This document shows positions 33,403-42,040 of a stretch of DNA of 64,000 nucleotides, piece by piece; within the stretch, counting starts at the first letter, position 1, and the number at the start of each line of letters is the position of its first letter. The DNA is from Henriciella sp045287255. GTDB lineage: Bacteria > Pseudomonadota > Alphaproteobacteria > Caulobacterales > Hyphomonadaceae. The notes beneath the pieces were generated by a model that did no database searches, was not told the DNA's origin, and worked only from the letters and a program-made list of their open reading frames with translations. The stretch covers positions 1,674,001-1,738,000 of the forward strand of contig NZ_CP137142.1 in the NCBI RefSeq assembly GCF_045287255.1. Reading direction: 5' to 3'. The position numbers were made by a program, and so were the translations under genes.

Positions 33403-34299
33403 TTAATGCTCAAAGCCAAGGGTTGATGGCACGTTAACGCGTGCGCCCTTATAAGTGAGGTTCAAACTCGGCCTATCCGTCAAAATACCAATCTCGCTAA
33501 AATTTTTCAGCGCCAGACCTTTTGGCGCGCTGATCAGGATGCGGTAATCATCACCGCCTGCGCATTGAGCCAGGATTGCTTCCAAATCACTTGTTGGCTC
33601 TGCCAGGGGTACACGGTCCAGAAATAGTTCGGCACCGCAGTCACTCGCTTCTGCCAGACGATTCACGTCGATCAACAGACCATCAGAAATATCCATACTC
33701 GCTGAGGCATGACTTGCGACGATTTTGGCAGAGTTCAGCGGGCTAATAGCAGGAACGCGATAGCGGTAAGCGACGTCGTTTTCCTCACCACGCTGCGTGG
33801 CCTGTAAGCCCAAATAGCCCCAGCCAATCTCACCACACAGATACAATGCTTCGCCAGCACGCCCGCCACCACGCTTGATTGGGCGCTCAGCTAAACATTT
33901 CCCAGTCATGGTGATAGTCACCGTCAAAGGCCCGGTCGTACCAACCATATCCCCGCCAACCAAAGACACATCATAGCGTTTCAGATCTTCACCGAGGCCT
34001 TCGATGAAAGCCGCGAAGCGTTGCTCATCCCAATCCCGCGGCCAGGCAATCGATAACAGCGCCTCAAGCGGGCGCGCGCCCTTGGCATAAATATCAGAGA
34101 CATTCACGCGGATGGCTTTCTGGCCAACCGTCCGCAACGGATCGTCAGGGAGAAAATGCACCCCCTCAACGATTGTATCCATGGTTGCGATAATCGTGCC
34201 CGACGTGTGCAAGGTCGCAACATCATCGCGCAGCCCATCAGCGCCAGGAGCATCCACAAGTGGAGAAATATAGCGCCTGATCCATGTCGTTTCATGCAT
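33403..34299 (-). CDS. thiL: Thiamine-monophosphate kinase
   Basis: This 298-residue ATP-dependent kinase makes thiamine pyrophosphate from thiamine monophosphate. Family features are the Mg-ATP-binding DDVATLH and ATMDTIVEGVHF near the N-terminus, the NVSDIYAKGARP helix, SLVGGDMVGTTGPLT, and the C-terminal MDISDGLLIDVNRLAEAS. It follows nusB by 15 bases in the conserved ribH-nusB-thiL order. Confidence 0.95.
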   Translation of the reverse strand: MHETTWIRRYISPLVDAPGADGLRDDVATLHTSGTIIATMDTIVEGVHFLPDDPLRTVGQKAIRVNVSDIYAKGARPLEALLSIAWPRDWDEQRFAAFIEGLGEDLKRYDVSLVGGDMVGTTGPLTVTITMTGKCLAERPIKRGGGRAGEALYLCGEIGWGYLGLQATQRGEENDVAYRYRVPAISPLNSAKIVASHASASMDISDGLLIDVNRLAEASDCGAELFLDRVPLAEPTSDLEAILAQCAGGDDYRILISAPKGLALKNFSEIGILTDRPSLNLTYKGARVNVPSTLGFEH

Positions 34300-34313
34300 C
34301 AGATTATCTTGGC

Positions 34314-34790
34314 CTAGGCTTCCTCAGGCCGCAAATCTTTCGAGACATTATCGAGGACGGCATTGACGAAATTCGCCTCAGTCTTGTCGAAGAAATCGTG
34401 CGCAAGTGAAACATACTCATCCAGCAGGATACGCCGCGATAATTCCTGATGCGCGACCAGTTCAGCAACCGCCGCCCGCAAGATCGACCGCGTTGTGCTG
34501 TCGAGCCGGGACAACTTCCAGCCCTTTGAGAGGCGCGACAGGATTGCCTTATCAACCGTCGTTTGATGCTCAATGGTTGCGTTGACGATCGACTTGAACA
34601 AGTCTGGATCGGCTTCCTCAATCGGAATTTCATCCGCGCCCATACCCAAACGATCATCCATCAGGTCACGGATCGCCGCTTTACCGCTCTGCCCGGTCTG
34701 CTCCATCTGATAGAGTGCCTGTACGGCAGCCAGGCGGGCACCGGCGCGACGCGCACGGATAATATCGAAAGGAAGCTTCTGTTCAGTCAT
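34314..34790 (-). CDS. nusB: Transcription antitermination factor NusB
   Basis: This 158-residue all-helical protein is NusB, which with S10 binds boxA RNA for rRNA antitermination. Recognisable segments are RRAGARLAAVQALYQMEQTG, WKLSRLDSTTRSILRAAVAEL and a C-terminal LDEYVSLAHDFFDKTEANFVNAVLD. The ATG at 34790 (MTEQKLPF) gives the right length; an in-frame upstream start would add eight residues without support. Confidence 0.94.
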   Translation of the reverse strand: MTEQKLPFDIIRARRAGARLAAVQALYQMEQTGQSGKAAIRDLMDDRLGMGADEIPIEEADPDLFKSIVNATIEHQTTVDKAILSRLSKGWKLSRLDSTTRSILRAAVAELVAHQELSRRILLDEYVSLAHDFFDKTEANFVNAVLDNVSKDLRPEEA

Positions 34791-34860
34791 CGCGCGTCCA
34801 TGCCATCGGCGCATCTAAAAAGCCATGCCGTTTAGCTGTCGCAGGTGTCAAAAACCACCT

Positions 34861-35298
34861 TTAGCGGACGAACTTCTTGCGCAGCTTCAGCATCTCGAGA
34901 CACGCAAGCGCCGCGTCACGACCCTTATTTTTCTCGCTGCGGCGCGCGCGCGCCAGGGCCTGCGCTTCATTCTCGACCGTCAGGATACCATAACCAATCG
35001 CCAGACGGCGCTCTGTTGCAAGACGCATCAGGCCACGCGCACTCTCACCACAGACATAATCATAATGGCTGGTTTCACCGCGGATTACACAGCCAAGAGC
35101 AATGTAGCCATCCCAGCGCCCGCTATCGGCAGCCATAGCAATCGCACCGGGTACCTCAAATGCACCGGGCACCATAATGGTTTCAATCTCGATCTCGTCT
35201 TCAGACTCTGCCAGCGTATCGCGAACGCCTGCTTCAAGCTCTTCAGAGATGTGCTGGTAGTAAGGAGAATTGACGATCAGGATACGGTGTAGCGCCAT
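34861..35298 (-). CDS. ribH: 6,7-dimethyl-8-ribityllumazine synthase
   Basis: This 145-residue enzyme joins the dihydroxybutanone phosphate and the pyrimidine in the penultimate riboflavin step. The catalytic His is H78 in RGETSHYDYV, and the MVPGAFEVPGAI loop binds substrate. It lies three bases after ribBX, with nusB following. Confidence 0.95.
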   Translation of the reverse strand: MALHRILIVNSPYYQHISEELEAGVRDTLAESEDEIEIETIMVPGAFEVPGAIAMAADSGRWDGYIALGCVIRGETSHYDYVCGESARGLMRLATERRLAIGYGILTVENEAQALARARRSEKNKGRDAALACLEMLKLRKKFVR

Positions 35299-35301
35299 GG
35301 T

Positions 35302-36429
35302 CTAGTCTTTCTTTGTCGTAAGGGGCTGCCACCCTTCAATGGTCAGGTCATATCCATCCAGACCAGCCACACGGGTCGGTTCTGTGTCGGACAAGTAAAT
35401 CATTTTCCGCACACCAAGCTCACGCAGGATCTGAGCGCCAACGCCATATTCCCGGATCGGCGTATGTCCATCGGCAGGTTCAGGCGTTTTCAGCCCCAGA
35501 CGCTCGGCCAGCGCATTGGGTCGCATCGTATTGACGAAAACCACAACGCCCGGCTCATCTGCTTCGGCAATAATCTTCATCGCTTTCTCAACAAGGCCTT
35601 CGCGAGGGCCTTTCTCGCCGAGAATATCGGCCAAGACGTCAGTGCGGTGCACGCGGACAATTGTTGTGCTGTCTGGTTTGATCTCACCATGGACGATCGC
35701 GATATGCTCCGAACCATCCAGCGCATTACGATAGATTACTGTTCTGAAGCCGTTTCCGTATGCGCTCTCCAAAGGTGCCTCGACCCGGCGCTCCAGATAG
35801 CGGTCATGCTTGCGCCGCCACTCAATCAGATCAGCAATCGTACCAATTTTCAGATTGTGGAATTGGGCAAAGGTCACAAGCTCTGGCAAGCGGGCCATCG
35901 AGCCATCATCGTTCATGATCTCACAAATGACACCAGCCGGATAAAGCCCGGCCATGCGGGAAATATCCACGGCCGCTTCAGTATGCCCGGCACGCACCAA
36001 AGTCCCGCCATCGCGCGCCACCAGCGGGAAGACATGCCCCGGTGAGACAATATCGTTCTCATCCTTGGTTGGGTCGATTGCCACCATAACCGTATGACTG
36101 CGGTCATGGGCTGAAATTCCGGTCGTTACCCCTTCAGCCGCCTCGATTGATACTGTGAAGGCCGTCCCCATGCTCTCGCGGTTTTCACGCGCCATCATGT
36201 CCAGCTTTAGAGACCGCGCCCGTTCATCCGTCATCGCCAGGCAGATCAGGCCACGGCCATACTTCGCCATGAAGTTGACCGCCTCCGGTGTCGCAAAATT
36301 CGCCGGGATAATCAGATCACCTTCATTCTCGCGATCTTCGGCATCGACGAGAATATACATCTTGCCGTTACGAGCATCCTCGATGATCTCATCAATCGAC
36401 GAGATGGCGCTGGAAAAATCTTCAGCCAT
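35302..36429 (-). CDS. ribBX: RibBX: 3,4-dihydroxy-2-butanone 4-phosphate synthase with degenerate GTP cyclohydrolase II-like domain
   Basis: This 375-residue two-domain protein has a complete RibB domain (about residues 1-205), with the metal-binding DAEDRENEGDLII (residues 29-41) and RAGHTEAAVD. The C-terminal half (about 210-375) has the GTP cyclohydrolase II fold, including REYGVGAQILRELGV. However, the three zinc-binding cysteines that follow VRVH in active RibA are absent: residues 259 onward read RVHRTDVLADILGEKGP. That matches the RibBX type described for many Proteobacteria, so GTP cyclohydrolase II must be encoded elsewhere. The ATG at 36429 overlaps the ribE stop by eight bases. 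Confidence 0.9.
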   Translation of the reverse strand: MAEDFSSAISSIDEIIEDARNGKMYILVDAEDRENEGDLIIPANFATPEAVNFMAKYGRGLICLAMTDERARSLKLDMMARENRESMGTAFTVSIEAAEGVTTGISAHDRSHTVMVAIDPTKDENDIVSPGHVFPLVARDGGTLVRAGHTEAAVDISRMAGLYPAGVICEIMNDDGSMARLPELVTFAQFHNLKIGTIADLIEWRRKHDRYLERRVEAPLESAYGNGFRTVIYRNALDGSEHIAIVHGEIKPDSTTIVRVHRTDVLADILGEKGPREGLVEKAMKIIAEADEPGVVVFVNTMRPNALAERLGLKTPEPADGHTPIREYGVGAQILRELGVRKMIYLSDTEPTRVAGLDGYDLTIEGWQPLTTKKD

Positions 36430-37066
36430 TTTTGGACCCTTCGGCATCATGGGGCTTAGGCGCATCAACGCCGATCATGCGGGCGACGTAACGTGCCAGC
36501 ATATCAATCTCAAGGTTTACGCGGCTACCGGGCTGCAATTGAGCCAGCGTCGTCACTTCCCATGTATGCGGAATAATCGCCAATTGGAAATCTCCATTCG
36601 GCAAAGCATCCGCCACAGTGAGCGAGACACCGTTTACAGCCGCTGATCCTTTTTTGGCGAAGTATTTTGCAATCTCGGCGGGCGGGCGAATCGTCAAACG
36701 CCAGCTTTGCCCCTCTGGTTCCACCGAAACCACTTCGCCAACGCCATCAACATGTCCAAATACAAAGTGCCCACCGAGCTCCTGACCCAGCTTAAGGCTC
36801 TGCTCCAGGTTGACCTTACTGCCGACGCTCCATTCGCCCAGAACGGTGACATCAAGCGTTTCCGGAACAGCTTCAACAGCAAACCAGCTACCGTCTTCAC
36901 GCGCGCCAAAGTCGACAACGGTCAGGCAGACCCCGGCATGCATAATCGATGCGCCCATCTCTATGCTGTCAGGCTCAAACGAGGACTCGACTTCAAATCG
37001 GCGCAGGCCATTGCGGTCTTCAGCCTTCCGAATAGTGCCAACGTCAGTGACGAGACCTGTAAACAT
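36422..37066 (-). CDS. ribE: Riboflavin synthase subunit alpha
   Basis: This 214-residue protein has two lumazine-binding barrel repeats: MFTGLVTDVGTIR for the first, and GHFVFGHVDGVGEV opening the second at about residue 95. It performs the last step of riboflavin synthesis, dismutating two lumazines. It sits between the ribD reductase and ribBX, overlapping ribBX by eight bases. Confidence 0.95.
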   Translation of the reverse strand: MFTGLVTDVGTIRKAEDRNGLRRFEVESSFEPDSIEMGASIMHAGVCLTVVDFGAREDGSWFAVEAVPETLDVTVLGEWSVGSKVNLEQSLKLGQELGGHFVFGHVDGVGEVVSVEPEGQSWRLTIRPPAEIAKYFAKKGSAAVNGVSLTVADALPNGDFQLAIIPHTWEVTTLAQLQPGSRVNLEIDMLARYVARMIGVDAPKPHDAEGSKNG

Positions 37067-37086
37067 ATCCGCCCTCCTCTTGAGCT

Positions 37087-37746
37087 TTAGGCCCTTACAT
37101 AAGTCTCCAGAACGTCATCCCCAATCCGTTCCGTGGCGGCAGTGTGCCAACGCGGCGCAGCTTTCATCTCTGTCAGGCCCAAAGCCGCGACGGCAGGTAA
37201 TCCATCCCCGCCGATCAGAATCGGTGCCCGGAACCATTCAATCCGGTCAACCAGCCCCGCCATAATGAAGCTCGCCGCCAGCTTTCCACCGCCTTCAAGA
37301 AAGATGCTTTGCAGATTTGCAACCGCGCAATGATCTAGCAAACGGGTCGGTGACACCTGACCATCTGTATCGCCGCAGCGCCAGACTTTCGCCCCCCTGT
37401 CTTCAAGCGCTTGAACCCGCCCACCATCGGGCTGGGCTGCCGCAATGATCACCGGGCCGACACTGACCGACTGAAGCAGCCGGCCTGTAACAGGGGTTCG
37501 GGCATGACTATCGGCAATCACCCGAACGGGCTGGCGCTCTGGCGGGGGAACCGTGCGGGCCGTCAACAAAGGGTCATCAGCCATGACTGTGCCAACACCG
37601 ACCAGGACGGCATCGTGCTCAGCTCGCATTTTATGTACGCGGGCCCGCGACTCACTTCCGGTAATCCACTGGCTAACCCCATTGGAAAGGGCAATTCGGC
37701 CATCCATACTTGTGGCAATTTTCAGCGTAACTTCAGGGCGCGGCAT
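37087..37746 (-). CDS. RibD-family pyrimidine reductase, stand-alone C-terminal domain
   Basis: This 219-residue protein has only the reductase half of RibD: MPRPEVTLKIATSMDGRIAL, SGSESRARVHKMRAEHDAVLVGVGTV-type residues, the ILEGGGKLAASF-like FLEGGGKLAASF segment and ends normally. The N-terminal deaminase half (about 150 residues with a zinc HAE/PCxxC site) is absent. The 219 bases upstream, before divergent petA, cannot hold it in any frame. The ATG has GGAG eight bases upstream, so this is the authentic start. It begins the riboflavin operon here. Either another gene supplies the deaminase or a deletion removed that domain. Confidence 0.85.
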   Translation of the reverse strand: MPRPEVTLKIATSMDGRIALSNGVSQWITGSESRARVHKMRAEHDAVLVGVGTVMADDPLLTARTVPPPERQPVRVIADSHARTPVTGRLLQSVSVGPVIIAAAQPDGGRVQALEDRGAKVWRCGDTDGQVSPTRLLDHCAVANLQSIFLEGGGKLAASFIMAGLVDRIEWFRAPILIGGDGLPAVAALGLTEMKAAPRWHTAATERIGDDVLETYVRA

Positions 37747-37965
37747 GCCTTAGTCTCCATGATTTATGCCTGTTTCACCCGACTCCGCCCCTGCGGCAAG
37801 GCGTCATCACTTCTGCCAATACGTAAGCTCCGCAGTTGAAATACCGCGCAACCCGCGCTAGGCGGCGGTTTGGAATGGGGAGGCATTGCGTCGCTGCGCC
37901 GCAATGATCAGTGCCTCCAAACTGTGTATCTGGGTGCAAACCCTAATGTCGAAGGACCTTAATTC

Positions 37966-38535
37966 GTGAGCGATTCCCAAACGACACACCCCGAAGCCAT
38001 TGACGAAGAGCGTCGTGACTTCATTCATGTTGCTGCCGTAACCACTACAGTTGTTGGTGCAGGCCTTGTCGGATATGTCTTTGTCGATCAGATGAATGCA
38101 GCCGGTGATACAAAGGCCGCTTCCAGCCTCGAAATTGATATTTCGAAAATCCCGGTTGGCGGTGAAATCCGCGTTCTGATCGGTGGTAAACCTTTCTTTC
38201 TGCGCAATCGGACCCCGGAAGAAATCGCCGCAGCAGTAAATGTCAGCCTGGATAAGCTGCCTGATCCGGAAAGCGATGCCGATCGTCTTCGCCCGCTTCC
38301 AAGTGGCGAACTGAACCCGGCCATCATCGTGACCTCGGGCAGTTGTACACACCTTGGTTGTGTTCCCGTTGGCCCAGGTGGCGGTGCTCTGGGTGATTAT
38401 GGTGGCTGGTACTGCCCTTGCCATGGCTCACACTACGACACCTCTGGTCGTATCCGCAAAGGCCCGGCGCCAACCAACCTGCCGGTTCCTGATTATGAAT
38501 ACGTGACCGATACGGTCGTGAAGATTTCACTCTAA
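37966..38535 (+). CDS. petA: Ubiquinol-cytochrome c reductase iron-sulfur (Rieske) subunit
   Basis: This 189-residue Rieske protein carries the [2Fe-2S] cluster of the bc1 complex. A Tat-like basic leader and one membrane helix (HVAAVTTTVVGAGLVGYVFV) precede the soluble domain. The cluster motifs are CTHLGC and CPCHGS, with all ligands present. The start is a GTG at 37966 after AAGGACC. It is the first gene of petABC and divergent from the riboflavin operon. Confidence 0.96.
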   Translation: MSDSQTTHPEAIDEERRDFIHVAAVTTTVVGAGLVGYVFVDQMNAAGDTKAASSLEIDISKIPVGGEIRVLIGGKPFFLRNRTPEEIAAAVNVSLDKLPDPESDADRLRPLPSGELNPAIIVTSGSCTHLGCVPVGPGGGALGDYGGWYCPCHGSHYDTSGRIRKGPAPTNLPVPDYEYVTDTVVKISL

Positions 38536-38553
38536 AGGAAGGACAAGAGATCC

Positions 38554-40008
38554 ATGAGCGGACACGAGTCCACCTATAAGCCGCAGACTGGCTTCACGAA
38601 GTGGCTGGATAGCCGCCTTCCGATTGTTCGGTTGGCGCATGACAGCTTTGTTGATTTCCCAACCCCGAAGAACCTCAACTACTGGTACACATTCGGCGGC
38701 ATTCTGGCGATCTGTCTCGCCATTCAGATCATTACCGGTGTGGTTCTGGCCATGCACTATACTGCCACCGTTGGCGAGGCATTTGCCTCGGTTGAGCGGA
38801 TCATGCGCGATGTGCCTTATGGCTGGCTGATCCGGAATATTCACATGGTCGGTGCGTCCATGTTCTTCTTGGCTGTGTATGTCCACATGTTCCGTGGCCT
38901 CTATTACGGCTCGTACAAGGCACCGCGCGAAGTCTTGTGGATCCTTGGCTGTATCATCTTCCTTCTGATGATGGCGACGGCTTTCCTTGGCTACATGCTG
39001 CCATGGGGTCAGATGTCTTTGCACGGTGCGAACGTGATTATCGGCCTGTTTGGTGCAATCCCACTGGTTGGTGAGAGCATCCAGTCATGGTTGATGGGCG
39101 GACCGTCTGTCGGAAACCAGACTCTGCAACGCTTCTTCTCGCTGCACTATCTGCTGCCCTTCATGATTGCGGGTGTTGTTATCCTGCACATCTGGGCGCT
39201 CCACGTCCCTGGCAATAACAACCCAACCGGGGTTGAGGTCAAAGACGTTGAGAAAGACACTGTGCCATTCCACCCGTATTACACGGTCAAAGACGGGTTC
39301 GCGATTGTTATCTTCCTACTGATCTTTGCGGCTTTCGTGTTCTATTTCCCGAACGTGCTTGGCCATGCCGATAACTATATCGAAGCCAATCCATTGGTGA
39401 CCCCTGCGCACATTGTGCCGGAGTGGTACTTGTTGCCATTCTACGCGATCCTGCGGGCAATTACCTTTGATATCGGCCCGATTGACGCGAAGCTTCTGGG
39501 CGTGATCTTTATGTTCGGTGCGATCGCTGTGCTGTTCATTCTGCCATGGCTCGACACGTCCAAGGTCAAGTCCATGCGCTATCGCCCTGTGGCAAAGCAG
39601 TTCTTCTTTGGCTTTGTCGTGGCCTGCCTTCTACTTGGCTGGTGCGGCGCGACAAACCCGGACAACCCAATCGTCTCATTTGGCTCTGACAAGCTGATCG
39701 TGACCTATACTGATAGCGCAGGCATTGAAGGCTCAGCTGTCTTTGACGGTTATGAAGAAGCTGCAGCTTTCCGTGGTGAGCAAGTCACAGCAGGTGGTAC
39801 AGCCTCACTTGCGATCGAAAAAGCAGGTGCGTTCACCTTCCTGCATCTCGGTCAGATTTTGACCGCTTACTACTTTGCCTACTTCCTGCTGATCCTGCCA
39901 ATCCTGGGTCTGCGTGAGAAGCCAAAGAATGAGCCAGAGTCTATTCACCAGTCCATTCTGGACACACCGCACGCTCGGTCTGAACCAACGCCAATTGCGG
40001 CCGAATAG
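38554..40008 (+). CDS. petB: Cytochrome b subunit of the bc1 complex
   Basis: This 484-residue protein has eight membrane helices with the two haem-ligand His pairs in the first four (GVVLAMHYTATVGEAF and HMVGASMFFLAVYVHMFRG on one side, HYLLPFMIAGVVILHIWALH on the other) and the Qo-site PEWY motif. It is longer than typical (about 430): a roughly 50-60 residue polar stretch near residues 366-425 lies between helices seven and eight and would face the periplasm. The protein carries quinol oxidation and reduction. It is 18 bases after petA. Confidence 0.95.
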   Translation: MSGHESTYKPQTGFTKWLDSRLPIVRLAHDSFVDFPTPKNLNYWYTFGGILAICLAIQIITGVVLAMHYTATVGEAFASVERIMRDVPYGWLIRNIHMVGASMFFLAVYVHMFRGLYYGSYKAPREVLWILGCIIFLLMMATAFLGYMLPWGQMSLHGANVIIGLFGAIPLVGESIQSWLMGGPSVGNQTLQRFFSLHYLLPFMIAGVVILHIWALHVPGNNNPTGVEVKDVEKDTVPFHPYYTVKDGFAIVIFLLIFAAFVFYFPNVLGHADNYIEANPLVTPAHIVPEWYLLPFYAILRAITFDIGPIDAKLLGVIFMFGAIAVLFILPWLDTSKVKSMRYRPVAKQFFFGFVVACLLLGWCGATNPDNPIVSFGSDKLIVTYTDSAGIEGSAVFDGYEEAAAFRGEQVTAGGTASLAIEKAGAFTFLHLGQILTAYYFAYFLLILPILGLREKPKNEPESIHQSILDTPHARSEPTPIAAE

Positions 40009-40023
40009 AGGACACAGAGAGAT

Positions 40024-40965
40024 ATGAAACTCCTACGTACACTCATTGTTGGTCTTGGCGCGGCGTCCTTGGTCCTGTCTGCGCACGCCGCTGGCGGCAG
40101 CAAAAAAGCGAAAGCCCCTGAAGGCGGCTGGGCATTTGCTGGCCCTCTTGGCGAGCTTGAAATGGACAGTGTGGCCCGTGGTTATCAGGTCTACCGCGAG
40201 GTTTGCGCCGCTTGTCATGGCATGAAGCTTCTATCTTACCGGAACCTCGGTGAGAAAGGTGGCCCATTCTACGACCCCAAATACCCAAATGCGAATGACA
40301 ACCCACTTGTCAAAGCATTTGCGGCTGAGGATGAAATCCTTGACCCAAACCCGGATGAGAATGGCGACCCGGTCTACCGCCCAGCCCGTCCGTCTGATCC
40401 ATTCCGCTATCCATATGCCAATGAGCAGCTGGGCCGCGCCGCGAATGGCGGTGCTTATCCACCGGATCTTTCTGTGATCACCAAAGCCCGCGGCAAAGGC
40501 AATGATGGCGATGGCGCAAGCTATGTTTATTCCCTGCTGAAAGGCTATCCTGATCCAGATACGATCAAGACTCGCGAAGGTGAGGATGGTCAGCGCGTCA
40601 ACTATATCAAGTTTGATAAAGGTGACACGCACGGCACTCTGATCCAGCCAATTGGTCAGTACTACAATCCCTACATGGCTGGTGACTCAACGGCTCAGTG
40701 GGAAGGTGATCCACGCCACGTGCCTTATGGTGGCTTCCTTGCCATGGCACCACAGCTCACAGATGGCCGTGTCGAGTACATGGATGGTACAGAAGCCACT
40801 GTTCAACAGATGGCCTATGACGTTGCCCAATTCCTGCACTGGGCCGGTGATCCAAAGCAGTCCCAGCGCAAGACGCTAGGCCTGCCAACCATGATCTACC
40901 TGCTTCTGCTCGCAGTTCTGTTGTGGTTCTCTTACAAGCGCATCTGGCGGAACGTTAAGCACTAG
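40024..40965 (+). CDS. petC: Cytochrome c1 subunit of the bc1 complex
   Basis: This 313-residue protein has a signal peptide, a c-type haem site CAACH at residues 61-65, a long acidic periplasmic domain, and a C-terminal anchor helix (MIYLLLLAVLLWFSYKRIW). It passes electrons from the Rieske protein to soluble cytochrome c. It ends the operon, followed by a rho-independent terminator. Confidence 0.95.
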   Translation: MKLLRTLIVGLGAASLVLSAHAAGGSKKAKAPEGGWAFAGPLGELEMDSVARGYQVYREVCAACHGMKLLSYRNLGEKGGPFYDPKYPNANDNPLVKAFAAEDEILDPNPDENGDPVYRPARPSDPFRYPYANEQLGRAANGGAYPPDLSVITKARGKGNDGDGASYVYSLLKGYPDPDTIKTREGEDGQRVNYIKFDKGDTHGTLIQPIGQYYNPYMAGDSTAQWEGDPRHVPYGGFLAMAPQLTDGRVEYMDGTEATVQQMAYDVAQFLHWAGDPKQSQRKTLGLPTMIYLLLLAVLLWFSYKRIWRNVKH

Positions 40966-40991
40966 CCGCTTAACAGCCACGTGAATTGACG

Positions 40992-41025
40992 ACCCCGCTC
41001 TGGACTGTTCCAAGGGCGGGGTTTT
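40992..41025 (+). terminator. Terminator of the petABC operon
   Basis: ACCCCGC at 40992-40998 pairs with GCGGGGT at 41016-41022, with an inner TGG/CCA pairing, followed by TTTT. It closes petABC just before mtnP. Confidence 0.8.
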
Positions 41026-41044
41026 CGATTCTGGAGTGGACAAA

Positions 41045-41917
41045 ATGAGCAAGTGGACAATCGGGGTAATCGGTGGCTCTGGCCTCTACGAGATTGATGG
41101 GCTTGAGAACGCCGAAAGCCTTACGGTTGAAACGCCTTGGGGCACACCATCCGACACCCTGATGAAGGGACAGATTGGCGAGGTTGAGCTGATCTTCCTG
41201 CCCCGGCATGGCAAAGGCCACCGCCTGACCCCCACAACCGTCCCCTATCGCGCCAATATTGATGCCCTCAAGCGGCTGGGCTGTACCGATATTCTCTCCA
41301 TCTCTGCCTGTGGCTCACTGAAAGAGGCCTATGCGCCCGGCGATTTCGTGATGATTGACCAACTGATTGATCGCACGTTCGCGCGTGAGAAGACTTTCTT
41401 TGGTCCCGGCATGGTTGCGCATGTCTCTATGGCGGACCCGATCTGCCCTCGCCTCTCGCAACTGGCCGGGGACGCTGCGCTTGCTGCGGGAGCAACAGTC
41501 CATCGTGGCGGAACTTACCTCACCATGGAAGGCCCGCAATTCTCCTCACGTGCTGAAAGCCATCTCTATCGCCAGTGGGGCTGCGATGTCATCGGCATGA
41601 CCAATGCGCCCGAAGCCAAGCTCGCACGTGAAGCCGAGCTTCCTTACGCAACGATCGCGATGGTGACAGACTATGATTGCTGGCGTGAGGAAGAAGAAGG
41701 CGTCACCGTCGCCAATGTTCTGGAGGTCATGGCGGCCAATACGAGCAAAGCCAAAACCGCGATCCAAACCCTCGCTGACAACTTGCAGGGCATTCCCCGG
41801 ACGACCTCGCCACTCGGAACAGAGACGTGTCTCGACTATGCCTTGATCACAGCGCCCGAAGCCCGCGATCCGGCAGTTCTGGCGAAACTCGACGCTGTCG
41901 CTGGACGTGTGCTTTAG
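41045..41917 (+). CDS. mtnP: S-methyl-5'-thioadenosine phosphorylase
   Basis: This 290-residue enzyme cleaves methylthioadenosine to adenine and methylthioribose-1-phosphate. The phosphate and base motifs are present: IGVIGGSGLYEIDGL, LPRHGKGHRLTPTTVPYRANIDALKRLG, and TYLTMEGPQFSSRAES with a Met contacting ribose. The ATG at 41045 has GGAG eight bases before; a GTG nine bases upstream is less likely. The palindromic repeat described at 41928 follows directly. Confidence 0.92.
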   Translation: MSKWTIGVIGGSGLYEIDGLENAESLTVETPWGTPSDTLMKGQIGEVELIFLPRHGKGHRLTPTTVPYRANIDALKRLGCTDILSISACGSLKEAYAPGDFVMIDQLIDRTFAREKTFFGPGMVAHVSMADPICPRLSQLAGDAALAAGATVHRGGTYLTMEGPQFSSRAESHLYRQWGCDVIGMTNAPEAKLAREAELPYATIAMVTDYDCWREEEEGVTVANVLEVMAANTSKAKTAIQTLADNLQGIPRTTSPLGTETCLDYALITAPEARDPAVLAKLDAVAGRVL

Positions 41918-41927
41918 GTGATGACCT

Positions 41928-41995
41928 CGCCCACACCCCCTTCCCAACCGCCCGCAGAGGCTACCCTTGGGGTGGCTGGGAAGGGGGCGTGGGCG
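41928..41995. repeat. Palindromic intergenic repeat, copy A
   Basis: This 68-base element has long inverted arms (about 22 bases, with two A/C-type mismatches) flanking a 24-base core that is base-for-base identical to the core of the copy at 59085-59158. The core itself folds as ACCC-TTG-GGGT. It lies 10 bases after the mtnP stop and before the CinA-like gene. It encodes nothing obvious. Confidence 0.85.
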
Positions 41996-42040
41996 GTGCT
42001 TGTTGATTGAAATCAATAAGCATCAGGCCTATCAAAAATC

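Noticed and set aside
37747..37965. Possible remnant of the RibD deaminase domain (a short PC-R-R-G-G stretch in one frame)
   Set aside because: The similarity to the zinc motif is a few residues only, with a stop codon close by; not enough to call a pseudogene.
37747..37965. FMN riboswitch before the riboflavin block
   Set aside because: I could not find the conserved RFN-element stems in the gap.
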